From Tubulanus polymorphus (lineage: Eukaryota > Nemertea > Palaeonemertea > Tubulaniformes > Tubulanidae), in the NCBI RefSeq assembly GCF_964204645.1, contig NC_134026.1:930001-994000 (forward strand): DNA of 64,000 nt, written 5' to 3'. Under the pieces are notes generated by a model that worked only from the letters and a program-made list of their open reading frames with translations, had not been told where the DNA came from and did no database searches. This document shows, one piece after another, positions 23,494 to 33,595 of the stretch. The stretch's first letter is position 1. Every line of letters starts with the position of its first letter. Position numbers and translations under genes: made by a program.

Positions 23494-25918
23494 TGAAAAG
23501 ATCGGTTCATGTTTCAATGAACAGCAGAGTAATAATAGTAAATCTAGTCTGGAATAGAATTTTAAAAGTGTGCGCGTTTTACTTTGTCGTGATTTCAGCA
23601 TACGGCGAAGTCGTCCCTGAAAATCCTCCTAATAAATCTATTGTGATAAAAAAGAGAAATACTTATATCGAGCATTTTAATCAGCAATATTTATTGATTT
23701 ACGCGTGTGACCTGTAAACATTTAAGGAATTTAATTGATAATATTCCTCCTGACTTATTTATATTTGCCTCGTAACACGCATTATGTGCTTTCAAAGATA
23801 CACGAAGAGATTTTCGGTTACACGTGTGTATTTTTGGTGCTATACGAGCGACGTCATCCTAATCCGTACGAGTACCGATGGATGTAAAGAATTATTGTAA
23901 AGAAATTGAAAATAATGTACAGTAACAAGAGTATATTGCGTAGAAACGAATAGTAAATGTGAGTTTTGTAATGATGATATTTTGAAGATACATAAAAAAG
24001 GACTGGTAGCTAAAGGTGTTCTGTTATGGAAACTTTCTTTGTTTAGCTCGTCATTAGATTCGACTGGTAACTGTAATATGTTGTGACGCTCTTAGGTCTC
24101 AGAGTAGATATATGATTCACTTCATTGTTATAATATGAGTACTAAACATGAACTCTATGCTTTGCTACCTATGTCTTCCGATTACCAAATTTTGCCTCGC
24201 AATATAATAGCTAGTTGTCTTTGATAATTGGATCTGAAAATGTATATCGCACAAGGTCTCTCACATTCAGCAGTGTTTCTATTACAAGTGAGAAAGTTAC
24301 CGCAAAATCATTCCTTACTTTCATTCCCAGATGTTAGTTTAAGTATCCGTCGTATTTTACTCAAAGAACAGTTCAACGAATTCAGCAACGATCAAACATT
24401 TGAAACTGTCCTCGTTAGTTAATAGTTAGGGTATTATATATTATACATTATGTAAATATGGAATGTAATTTATTTTTTTGTGTTGTATGTGAAGATCGAA
24501 TGATTGTGATGTCGTTGTATTCCGTGGCCAATTGATCAAATTGAAAGATCATGAATTCAGTCCCGATTGGGGCCCAGTTTAACAAAAGTGTTTAATTATC
24601 TCCAGAATTTTAGAGTAATTATTAGTCAGCGCTGAAAGAATGAAACCTTTTTGTAAAACTGGACCCAGAGCGGGAATTGAAAACCGAAAGTCTTACATAG
24701 AATGTGTAAATAGTTGTTTTCTATATATGATGTTTAAATATTGCGATTGTAAGTTTATACTTTTGGTATTTGTTAATGGAGGCATTGTCTTACGATAAAG
24801 TGGATTATTATATTATTTCGAAACAGACTTGCGGATTTATAAAATCATGTAGAATGTATGTACATACCCGGTATCATGTTGACTCGTAATAGCTTCCACT
24901 TCACCATGTGTTGTACGTGTTAGAGAACAAATCTAATCTTTCATTTGATATGGCTTCGGAATGTCAATTTGAAATATAGATTCAGTTGCTATGAAATAGA
25001 AACCACTCTAGATTTTTCAAGAATTCTGTCTTAGCAAGACTAGTGTTAGTAACGATGATCGATACTGATAGTCATGAAAAATATAATAGAATGATCGGAC
25101 ATTTTTGCAAAGATTTATCCCTTTAAACCAAAGATCATTGTTACCAAAGAATTGGGGCATAAGAATTTGGTTATTTATATCAGATCAGATCTAAAACTTG
25201 CTATATTTTAACTTCTATTGATTATATTTGAATGATGTCGAGATGGCCAGTTTTATGGTAGCTGGAAAAAATATCTAATATTATCGGAGGATGATTGAAT
25301 CTTACGGTTGTTCCGTGTTTCTGCTCTATTCAGTGTTTGGTTCAGTCAGTGTTTGCTGTGTGAACACCACTAGAATGATAAATTGTTAAAAGAGTATAAC
25401 TAGCTTGCAAGTCTCGTGAAGAATGTTTCTATCCTTTGTTACTTGAAGCACATTCTGTTTAATTGTGACAATAAAAAAGTTGCAATACAAATAAATTATT
25501 TCTACAAGTTATTTTGTCTCTGTTTTGTCCTGGAATACAAGTTCTTTAAAGATTGCCCGTTATGCTGTTGTTGTATACTGTCTTCCCAAACATCTTAATC
25601 TATTATAAATTACTTTAAACTGCCTTTTCTCCTTCCATTGACCAGGATATATGTTTGCGAGAATGTATGGGTTCCCCAATGTCTATATCAAGGGTGGAAT
25701 TCACTAAAACTCGCTACTTTTTCTGCATCGAAATTGCTGAAAAGTGCTTATTAACCTTTGCTTCAGTCTTACTACTACAAACTATGAAGACAACTTAATC
25801 TCATTCTTTTACTTTCAAAATTATATTTCTAAACTTCATTTACAACTGTATTCTCATTACATGAATTCAGCTTAATAAATCTCAAATCTAAAGTTCTTTC
25901 TCAGAATCATCAGTTAAC
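23494..25918 (+). other. MNT 3' UTR and intergenic DNA
   Basis: No coding exon was recognised in about 2.4 kb. A plus-strand AATAAA at 25470 is a candidate poly(A) signal, which would make an MNT 3' UTR of about 2 kb. A fold-back repeat lies at 24569-24667. Short frames here (such as 24228-24422 and 25416-25598) have no recognisable similarity. Confidence 0.5.
24569..24667. repeat. Short fold-back repeat, GGGCCCAGTTT family
   Basis: The left arm GGGGCCCAGTTTAACAAAAG (24569) and the right arm CTTTTTGTAAAACTGGACCC (24647) are inverted copies, enclosing about 60 bp. A relative lies at 7780-7850, and single arms occur near 9164 and 21664. Confidence 0.7.
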
Positions 25919-27710
25919 TTATTCACTTCGGTTGTCATCACTCTCTAAATCGAATTGTAATCGTCCAGATATTGCGGGTTCCGTTGTATTTTCACTCATT
26001 AAACAGATCATAGTATATTCAGAAGCTTTCTCTCTGGCCTGTCCGTTTTGTCCCCTTGGTTGTTCCTTCAATAAATCTGGCTCATTTTCATAACTGAGAT
26101 TGTCTGAAATGAGAGTATGCGACATTAGTTAGCCCTGATTAAGGAAAAATGAATTAGAAACGCCTGCTGTACTCACCGAAATATCCAACGATACTTGGTC
26201 GTTTGTTCATTCCGATAGGTGGCGCATTCGTCGTCGTGACGGTTGGTAACTGCGGTTGATTGTCTGTGACACCAGCATTGGCAGCCGATATTTGAATACT
26301 GTTATATCTGCTCAGAAGACGAAGATGAGCCTCTGGACTGCTCCAACGTCTGTATGTTTCTTCGGGCTGAAAAATAAATTGATATTTTCATTTTGACCGA
26401 TGAATTTACGCTTACAGATCACGATTGAGGACCAGTGCTTACAGTTAATGTGTCGTTGTGGTGGTCATTTAGGTGACATCTACACGTACTAGTCCGGATC
26501 ATGTGACTGAAAGATACATGAAATAAACCAATTAAGGAAATTTCACCATTAGAATTGAAATAAATGCGCGTTAAAGAAGGCTTGAACCAAAGAAATAGTC
26601 GTCATCTTGTGGACGTTTTGTCTTGAACCAGAAATAGTCGTCAATGAAAATATAGATTCATCTATTCGACCTATTCTTATTTGACAGCATTGATTTCGTA
26701 TGTCTACGTTATTAAGAAATATCTACGACTGAAACATCAACAGCCGACATTTATCAATATGGTTACATGAGGGAGATGTTTACCTGACTAAATACAATAT
26801 GGGGAATGTGATGAGAACTACTATTACAATGACTATAATGATGAACGGTGGGTCCCATTGAAGTTGAAACGTTGAATCTGAAAATATACGACATCTAACA
26901 ATAACCATCGATCATTCGGAGATATTTTCTAAGAGATTAGAAAAAAAGCTTTAAGCTTGACGTACATCAACCGTTTCGATAGGTGGCTGATGATAATAAT
27001 GATTGCAAATGCGTCCCCCAAGTGCAATTAGAGGATGACAGGACTGAATTTGAAGAGTTCTCAATCATTGGTTTTTAGCTTGTCATCCAACGCGGTTCAT
27101 GTTGGTTGCTATAGTGAATACTTATGTTACAACTGCTCGACGGTTTACTTATCATCGCCATAACGGAAAATACGTAGAGTTTACGATACAATTATAACAA
27201 GCCGTTACTGTTACTAATAAAACACCGACAGTTGTCGTCGCAAATGCATTTCCGCCGATTTTCTTGCTGAGGGGATAAAAATCATCTTTCCTTAATGTTT
27301 TTCGCATCATTACTTACAATGAAGAGACTTACCGGTGTTAATAGCTGGAGTCGTGGAAGTTACATATTCTGTAACTGTCGGTAAAGTCTTTGTTACAACG
27401 ATCATCCTCATATTTCGGCAGCTTCTAACGTATTTTTCTGAAATTCGAAGTTAATGATCCCCTCCTGGTATTTAGTCTGAATATCGGATCAGAGTCATCA
27501 TATGATATATCTATTTCGGGAGTCCCATGACTGGGACACACCCACGTGATATATCGAAATGATTCCTCGGTGTTGCGCATGGCTTATTTTCGGTGCAAAA
27601 CGAGTTCAGATTCTAACGGTTTTACCTTTGAATTCGATAATCCTATGTGTACTACGCAATAATAGTAAGGAAATAGTCGAAAGTAAAAAACCCTCATCAC
27701 GGGCGACCAT
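25919..27710 (-). CDS. Unrecognised single-pass membrane protein
   Basis: I do not recognise this gene. Six exons with good splice sites join in phase: 27710-27626, 27437-27333, 26877-26784, 26506-26443, 26366-26177 and 26103-25919, for 240 residues. The first exon (MVARDEGFLLSTISLLLL) is the least certain; it was chosen because its phase and hydrophobic core fit a short signal or anchor. A Thr-rich ectodomain of about 50 residues follows (TKTLPTVTEYVTSTTPAINT). A clear membrane segment, PPFIIIVIVIVVLITFPILY, comes next. The cytoplasmic tail of about 150 residues has CRC and WSS motifs, a Tyr in NLSYENEPD and an acidic C-terminus (DLESDDNRSE). The topology suggests type I, with the larger half inside. 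It diverges from the gene at 29188. An untracked upstream exon, or a different start, remains possible. Confidence 0.58.
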
Positions 27711-29187
27711 GAAAACGATAGACACAAATTATAACCCGATTCAAATCAAATGTGAATTAATCATTTTATTAACTAACTTGAACGGTACGTATATACGATC
27801 TGTGAGTGAATCCCCACGGATAGGGCCTAACACTACGTAGTTAGTTACCTAATCACGTTGGTGGTAGCTTTTTATAATCGGATGGGCTTATACCAACGCG
27901 AAAATATCCGATCGTGAAACTAAACCACAAACCGGTTACTGACTAAACACTACGGGCATAACTGAAAGGTGAAGTTGTGGGCCAAAGGGCACGTGGTTTC
28001 CTAGAGTGTATCGTGAATTAGGGTAGGGACATGCGAATCATCATTAGTTTCTACAGGTAAAACTAAGACTCGCACTGTGGTTATATCAACGTACGAGTAG
28101 GTTATATTCGCAGTCGGCCCTTTTCCAAACAAATTGTCAGTGGATCATGTTATTGAACTTTTCCCGAATTGTGACATTTACAAATTGCAATCTATGTTAC
28201 GAACTGTTTGCTAAGCTACGTAGACATGCAAATATCTATATTTTTGTGCTCGGTGATGAATTTCTTCTGCCGGCGTTGCTGTTTTCTTGAGCAGTTCCAT
28301 ATCGTCAATTCAACCGATTGATTCATCAAGCAACCGAAGAATGAATATTCCAATACAATAATTCAATAATGCCATGAATTATGTAACTTGCTCTCCAGTT
28401 AGTAGATTTTTATCGACTGATATTGATGAATTATAAACAGGTTTTGTATCAACAAATAATCGGGAACTATAACGTTGTAACTGTACGGTGATCAGGTAGT
28501 GCGTATCGCAACCAGCCCTCTCTCTCGGTGGCGTACCGCGCGCGCTCGCTGGCATCCAAATCGATCTGTTACATTGACAACCATCGGTTGGTTGTGACTG
28601 CGATCTCTCACCGTATCAACTGTTTGTATATAGTTATTGTTTTGTTTTCTTTCTCGATCGGGATATCTTTCATCAATGTGTTGTTGATAATTACTATTTC
28701 AAATGGCAACCGCGAAGTTTCTTTAGAAAGCAAGGTAAGAATCATTGTAGAGCCATAGCACCGAGCTTACTAAGTTAAGTGTATCCTCTCTTATTTTTTG
28801 TTTACGCTCGTGTTTCGCTTCCTTCCGATCAAATTCATTTCAGATTTTCGTTCTTTATTTCTTACAGTTTCTTTCTTTCATCTTTTCATTTTTATGTTGT
28901 TCATTCCATCGTATTCGTCATTATAATAATGAACACACTTATGCCATTCATCTGGAACACTTTTAAAAGCAATAACCGCGGCCTGGGGTGCATTCCATTA
29001 CACTCGATACAACTCCAAATCTAATCTGGAATAATGGATATATCTTAAAAGCCCCAAACAAACAGATAAAACCATCAACACATGTGAATTAAACCGAGTT
29101 AAGGTAAATTCATTTTACGTATTTACTTTCAGAAGGCTATTTCAGGCGTACCCCTTGGAATGGATATACATTTTCTGAAAACTGATA
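27711..29187. other. Divergent 5' region of two unrecognised genes
   Basis: No protein similarity was seen. On the plus strand a donor (AAGCAAG/GTAAGA, 28734) pairs with an acceptor before 29133, defining a noncoding first exon ending at 28733 and a 5' UTR start at 29133 for the gene at 29188. The segment around 28500-28560 is rich in CG and CT and may be that promoter. Confidence 0.45.
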
Positions 29188-29195
29188 ATGGATAA
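29160..29195 (+). promoter_or_regulatory. Upstream ORF overlapping the next start codon
   Basis: An ATG at 29160 opens an 11-codon frame whose TAA ends at 29195, overlapping the main ATG (29188) by eight bases in another frame. Ribosomes starting here could only reach the main ORF by leaky scanning or reinitiation. Translation has not been shown. Confidence 0.5.
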
Positions 29196-30021
29196 AAAGT
29201 ATGGCCCTCCACCGTTACCACCGATTCAAGGAGGCCATAGAACATCACCACAAAAGGTACCCGCGGCAGGTTATGGGGATGTGAAGACGAAAACAAACAG
29301 TCCAACGGCCAGTCCACTTACAAGTCCTCGTGGACTAGCACCGCTAGAGAATGCTCCGAAATATCTGTCACGAATCAGTAAAGATGAACTTCTATCTGTT
29401 CAGGATATGCGTGATAGTATCTGCACCCCGCCTCCTCCGCGCCTTGGACCTCTATCCATCTTGGATGACGGACTGCTGCTAAGCGAAAGCGTCGGTCCGG
29501 CCATCAAAATACAAACATGTGACTGCAATACAATAGATGACGATAGACCACAAGATGAGTCGGAATCGACGAAATATGGAATACAAAGATCATCTAGTAG
29601 CGGATCTATCACTAATATTCACGATCATGCGCCATTTCATTCGTCATCTCCGACTTTATTGCGCAGGAACAAACAGACAAATTCGCTGTCACCGAGTAAA
29701 AAACTAGGTGCTATGTCCGTAATGAAGGTGCCGATGGAAAAATCGAAATCGGAGAATTCTCTGACCACCATTATCGCTTCGTCGCCACCAAAACCGCAAC
29801 AATTCTCGAACAAAACTTTCCGCCCATCTTCGCCGTCGTCGTTTGGAGCCGCTAAAGATTTAAACCAAACGTACCCGGGAATCGTTCGGTCATCACCGAC
29901 TAATGCGTCGTCGTCAGAAAAATCGGCGACGGTGGCAGCAGCAACGCCCGCGCCCGGAAAATCTCGTAAACCAGTTCGATTGGTGCCGATTAACTACACG
30001 TCTCGAGAGAGAAATAACTAG
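29188..30021 (+). CDS. Unrecognised Ser/Pro-rich disordered protein, single coding exon
   Basis: I do not recognise this gene. One uninterrupted frame encodes 277 residues, with an in-frame stop 12 bases before the ATG, so the start is secure. The protein is strongly biased to Ser, Pro, Thr and Lys with no membrane segment or folded domain visible. Notable stretches are a proline-rich N-terminus (KKYGPPPLPPIQGG, PPPPRLGPL) that could bind SH3 or WW domains, a short acidic Cys-containing segment (IQTCDCNTIDDD), repeated SSP/SPS sites typical of proline-directed kinase substrates, and a basic end (GKSRKPVRLVPINY). Codon use in a long open frame and the spliced 5' UTR support a real gene. It may be an adaptor or scaffold, but that is a guess from composition. 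Confidence 0.68.
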   Translation: MDKKYGPPPLPPIQGGHRTSPQKVPAAGYGDVKTKTNSPTASPLTSPRGLAPLENAPKYLSRISKDELLSVQDMRDSICTPPPPRLGPLSILDDGLLLSESVGPAIKIQTCDCNTIDDDRPQDESESTKYGIQRSSSSGSITNIHDHAPFHSSSPTLLRRNKQTNSLSPSKKLGAMSVMKVPMEKSKSENSLTTIIASSPPKPQQFSNKTFRPSSPSSFGAAKDLNQTYPGIVRSSPTNASSSEKSATVAAATPAPGKSRKPVRLVPINYTSRERNN

Positions 30022-30609
30022 ACGGGCGGGCGGCGGGTGGATACAGATCGATTTAATATCCGATAAATCATAACTAAGATGATCACCTGCCAGTGCTGGA
30101 TCGATGATAACGATGATCAATCGTGCGGTAAATAACGGTGTTACGTTTTGTCTTGTAATTATCTTTTTCGATTAACTAACCGTGCGACGAGCCGCGCGCG
30201 TAGACTGAGGAGGTCATCTTCTGTCGGTATTTTGAAATTATCAATACGTGATTTAGTATACACGTAATGACGACACGACACGATGATCTGACGGGATATG
30301 GAATGTAAGCCTGATCGTTGTTACGGCGCAGTTGCTAGGATTACCAGCAGATTATAAATTGACGTGATTTCTAGATAATTAGTCGATTTTCTCATAAATC
30401 AAACTTTATCATGATTTAAGCTATCACTTAATTTTCAGCTTTTAAATATCGCCTCCGTCACGCGCTTCTTCATTCAAATTTCACATTACAATAAAACGTT
30501 GATATGTTATTACGGATTGTTAATAAGATAATCCTCGCTGATATTTCTATCGTATGTTCAATTTCTAGTTCAGGTAATTTCTTGTATTCATATTCTTCCT
30601 ATCAGTTTG

Positions 30610-31025
30610 TACGGAAGCGATAAGGGGCCTCGAGATGTCGCGTTCCAACTCGGCAAGTCGTCATATTTATGTCGATATATCGCGATATATCGTGTCAAGT
30701 CGACATGAATATGTCGACATATCGGGAAGTTTTGACGACATATTTCGTTTTCACGACCATTTTCCTCGCGACAAGTCGACATATTCATGACGACTTGAAA
30801 CTCAGTCGTCATATCACTGGCGTCCTCATCTTACATTTAGACGTGTCTTCAAATGACGGCTTGTCCCGTGGAAAATGGGCGAAAAAGCGAAATTTGTCGT
30901 CAAAACGTCACGATATGTCGACATATTCATGTCGACTTGACGCGATATATCGCGATATGTCGACATAAATATGGCGACTTGTCGAGTTGGAACGCGACAA
31001 CTCGAGGCCCCTTATCGCTTCCGTA
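30610..31025. mobile_element. 416-bp hairpin MITE with 6-bp target duplication
   Basis: Both ends carry TACGGAAGCGATAAGGGGCC in inverted orientation. The arms stay alignable for about 180-200 bp with scattered substitutions, so the whole element folds as one long hairpin. It is flanked by AGTTTG at 30604-30609 and 31026-31031, a likely target-site duplication. Inside, GTCGACAT and CGATATATCGCG motifs recur. It has no coding capacity. Confidence 0.85.
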
Positions 31026-31336
31026 AGTTTGGGATCCTTTGGTTTCGTGTGATAAAACCCACAAACAAATGTTCAATTTGAAATATAATATGTCACGCAT
31101 ATTGTGACTCGGAACACGCCCATTCCCTCGGGATTAATAATAGAGACAAACGATTTTCATTTAGTCCAAATCTGTAAAAGGTCATAAAATGCTCGTCCCT
31201 GCTTCGAGGTAATTCTAATGCATTAAACCATGACTTATAAACAACTCTTCAAAATGCGATGAATATGCTGGAGAGAGGTGTTTGTTTCTATGTAAGACGA
31301 GTGACTGACTCCAGATACTATTTGAAGTAGAACTCA

Positions 31337-31456
31337 CAAAGAAAAAGCTAATTGAGCATTTGGCGACCCGATTCTATGGGCCATTTTCAAAAAGTTTTTG
31401 AAAATGACCCACATAATTGGGTCGAAACGCCAAATGCTCATTTAGTTTTTTCTTTA
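31337..31456. repeat. Fold-back repeat of about 120 bp
   Basis: The left arm (AAAGAAAAAGCTAATTGAGC, then ATTTGGCG) is mirrored by the right arm (GCTCATTTAGTTTTTTCTTT). The centre is a CATTTTCAAAAA/TTTTTGAAAATG stem with almost no loop. A four-base insertion distinguishes the right arm. Confidence 0.75.
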
Positions 31457-31784
31457 TATGTTGGTTTTTACTTAAAAAGAGAGAGGTCTAAAAAAGTCAA
31501 AAAATAATCAAGTATTCCAGGTATTCCATTAAATGTATCCTATTTTCTATTCATTCGATTTCGAAATAATCACAGGAAATGAAATTTGGACATCAATGAT
31601 CATTAGTTTCAGTGCGGGGGTCATTTGTCTGATTCAGTGCAATCATAACTTAGAAAAAAGCTCACAATAAACACGTCGTGTAGAATCAGTGCAATTACTG
31701 TGAATAAACGAGCATCAGTTGAGAGTGGAGTTTTCATTAATTCACTGTCCTCCACATAACCTTAATTCGTCTAACAATAATCCT

Positions 31785-31852
31785 TTTGATTGCTCCCGCA
31801 ATGTCTACCAGTGATCGGTTTGATTGCTCCCGCAATGTCTACCAGTGATCGG
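31785..31852. repeat. 34-bp perfect tandem duplication
   Basis: The 34-bp unit from 31785 to 31818, starting TTTGATTGCTCCCGCAATGT, is repeated exactly at 31819-31852. It is a recent local duplication with no visible coding role. Confidence 0.9.
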
Positions 31853-32694
31853 AAATTGATTTTATTGATTGTCAATTTGCCATTCATTATTTTCATCAAT
31901 CGCTTCTCGACAGCGGTGAATACTGCAGACGTCTGCGCTGTACAGAACTTTTCATTTCGCGAACAAATCGAGAAATATCGTATTAACATGTAACCATTTC
32001 AATCATCTCGAAACGAATTCGGGAAAGCCGCTCCTCATTTCCTGTTCTGTCACTGTCAGAAATGTCTGAATTCAGAGCTTCATATATCTTCATTTGTCAC
32101 AATCGACCAACAAACTTCCTCCTCTGAGCCGACATACGTCCCACAATATAATAAGAACAAAATCTAGATATGAATTTTACGAATACTATTTTATTTGTAT
32201 CTTACAATGCTGCCAGTTATCTTTGAACGTCATACCAATTAAAGAGTCTCAAAAACCTCAAATGTGACAAATATAGGCCTACGTGTAGCACCTACAGTAA
32301 TGCATTACATTTGGCCAAATTAAATTGCAGCTTTAAGAGAGTTTGAATTTTTCACAATAACAATAACTACCCATTTTCTAGGATATCATTATTTACATAT
32401 TGCTCTGAAATCTAGAAATTAGCACCATTTCAATGAAAAAATCAACCTTTACTAGCTCAAGCATACAGTTTCAACTTCATACTATTTTCTGTTGTTATTA
32501 TTATGGCATGCTCTATCATTGTCGCAACACAGATATAGTGTTTTATCATTGGTTATGACGTAATTACGAATTAGGCGTTTTAAACTGTTTTGACATACTT
32601 GCCCTCAGATGGTGGCATTAAACATGGTCATTAAAAAATGTAGCATTATAACGGATTTTGACTATTTGAATCAACAAGGACAAAATCCGGGTTT

Positions 32695-32948
32695 CAGGGT
32701 TCATACTTTTTGCAGTCCTTGATTTTCCCCACCTTTTCTAGGGCCAAATATTAAAATTTCCATAGCTACTAAATGAGGTATAACTCACACTCATGAATGC
32801 CAAAAGAAATAATTATCCAGACCACATTTATAAAATTTCACGGGTTCAGACACAAAATTTCGAGTTTCATAACTTTTCCAATTCCTGATGAAAATAATGA
32901 CGAATTTCCATAATTTTTCCAGGAATTTCAGCACTAGTACGAACCCTG
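32695..32948. repeat. Dispersed repeat bounded by CAGGGTTC/GAACCCTG
   Basis: CAGGGTTC at the left and GAACCCTG at the right bound a 254-bp segment containing CCTTGATTTTCC, ACTTTTCTAGGG, GCTACTAAATGAGGTA and TTTTTCCAGGAATTTC. A second copy with the same order of motifs is at 2406-2642. A partial relative is at about 1715-1980. Confidence 0.7.
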
Positions 32949-33595
32949 CGGTTTCCTTTCTCTACAGTAACATAAAGCAGCAAATACTTAATAATGCGAT
33001 TAATAATTAAGAGTAATACATTTATCGCATGCAGCGCAGAAATACATCGGAATACATATATCATTATATATGTACGAATGTATTAACATCAACAGATTTA
33101 TAATTCATCGGCCCTGAACTCACGTCATCAGAAACGGAAAACGCAAGACCTATATTTACATTCAACAATTATTTACAAGGGATATCTAATCATTCAATCA
33201 TGTGTTTACATTTCACACACAAAAAAACCCAAACTATCATCGTTTTAATTCTTTTACAAAATATATGATAGTTTTGTACAAATGGAATCATTCAGTAAAT
33301 AATGATTTGTTTGATGCTTACATCGAGTGATTTATCGCATTCAATGATTTGTCGAGATTCGATTGCTCCATAAAGCAGTTCAAACAAAGTTGCTATTCAC
33401 ACGCAGAGAACTCCAGAACGGACCTAGATCGGTCAGCTAAACCGACCAATCTGGAAGTTCTCGGGAATGTGAACGCTTGGTTCGTTTTAAATCGAACTAA
33501 ATTCCGAGTGTTCTCAATAACGCGACGTGAACGCGGCTTATTCCGAGGTGCCGATAATGAAGTAACGGTCTCAAGAGAACAGCACTAACACAATA

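Larger units (their letters stand above)
30022..33595. other. 3' UTR and repeat-filled gap before CENP-E
   Basis: The interval holds the 3' UTR of the gene at 29188, a 416-bp hairpin element (30610-31025), a second fold-back (31337-31456), a 34-bp tandem duplication (31785-31852), a CAGGGTTC-type repeat (32695-32948) and the CENP-E 3' UTR. I saw no further coding exon. Confidence 0.6.

Noticed and set aside
27559-27840. Plus-strand 93-residue frame
   Set aside because: It lies opposite the first exon of the minus-strand membrane protein and has no recognisable similarity.
28528-28758. Hydrophobic frame before the gene at 29188
   Set aside because: It begins at GTG, not ATG, and lies in the presumed 5' UTR exon; splicing in frame leads to a stop soon after.
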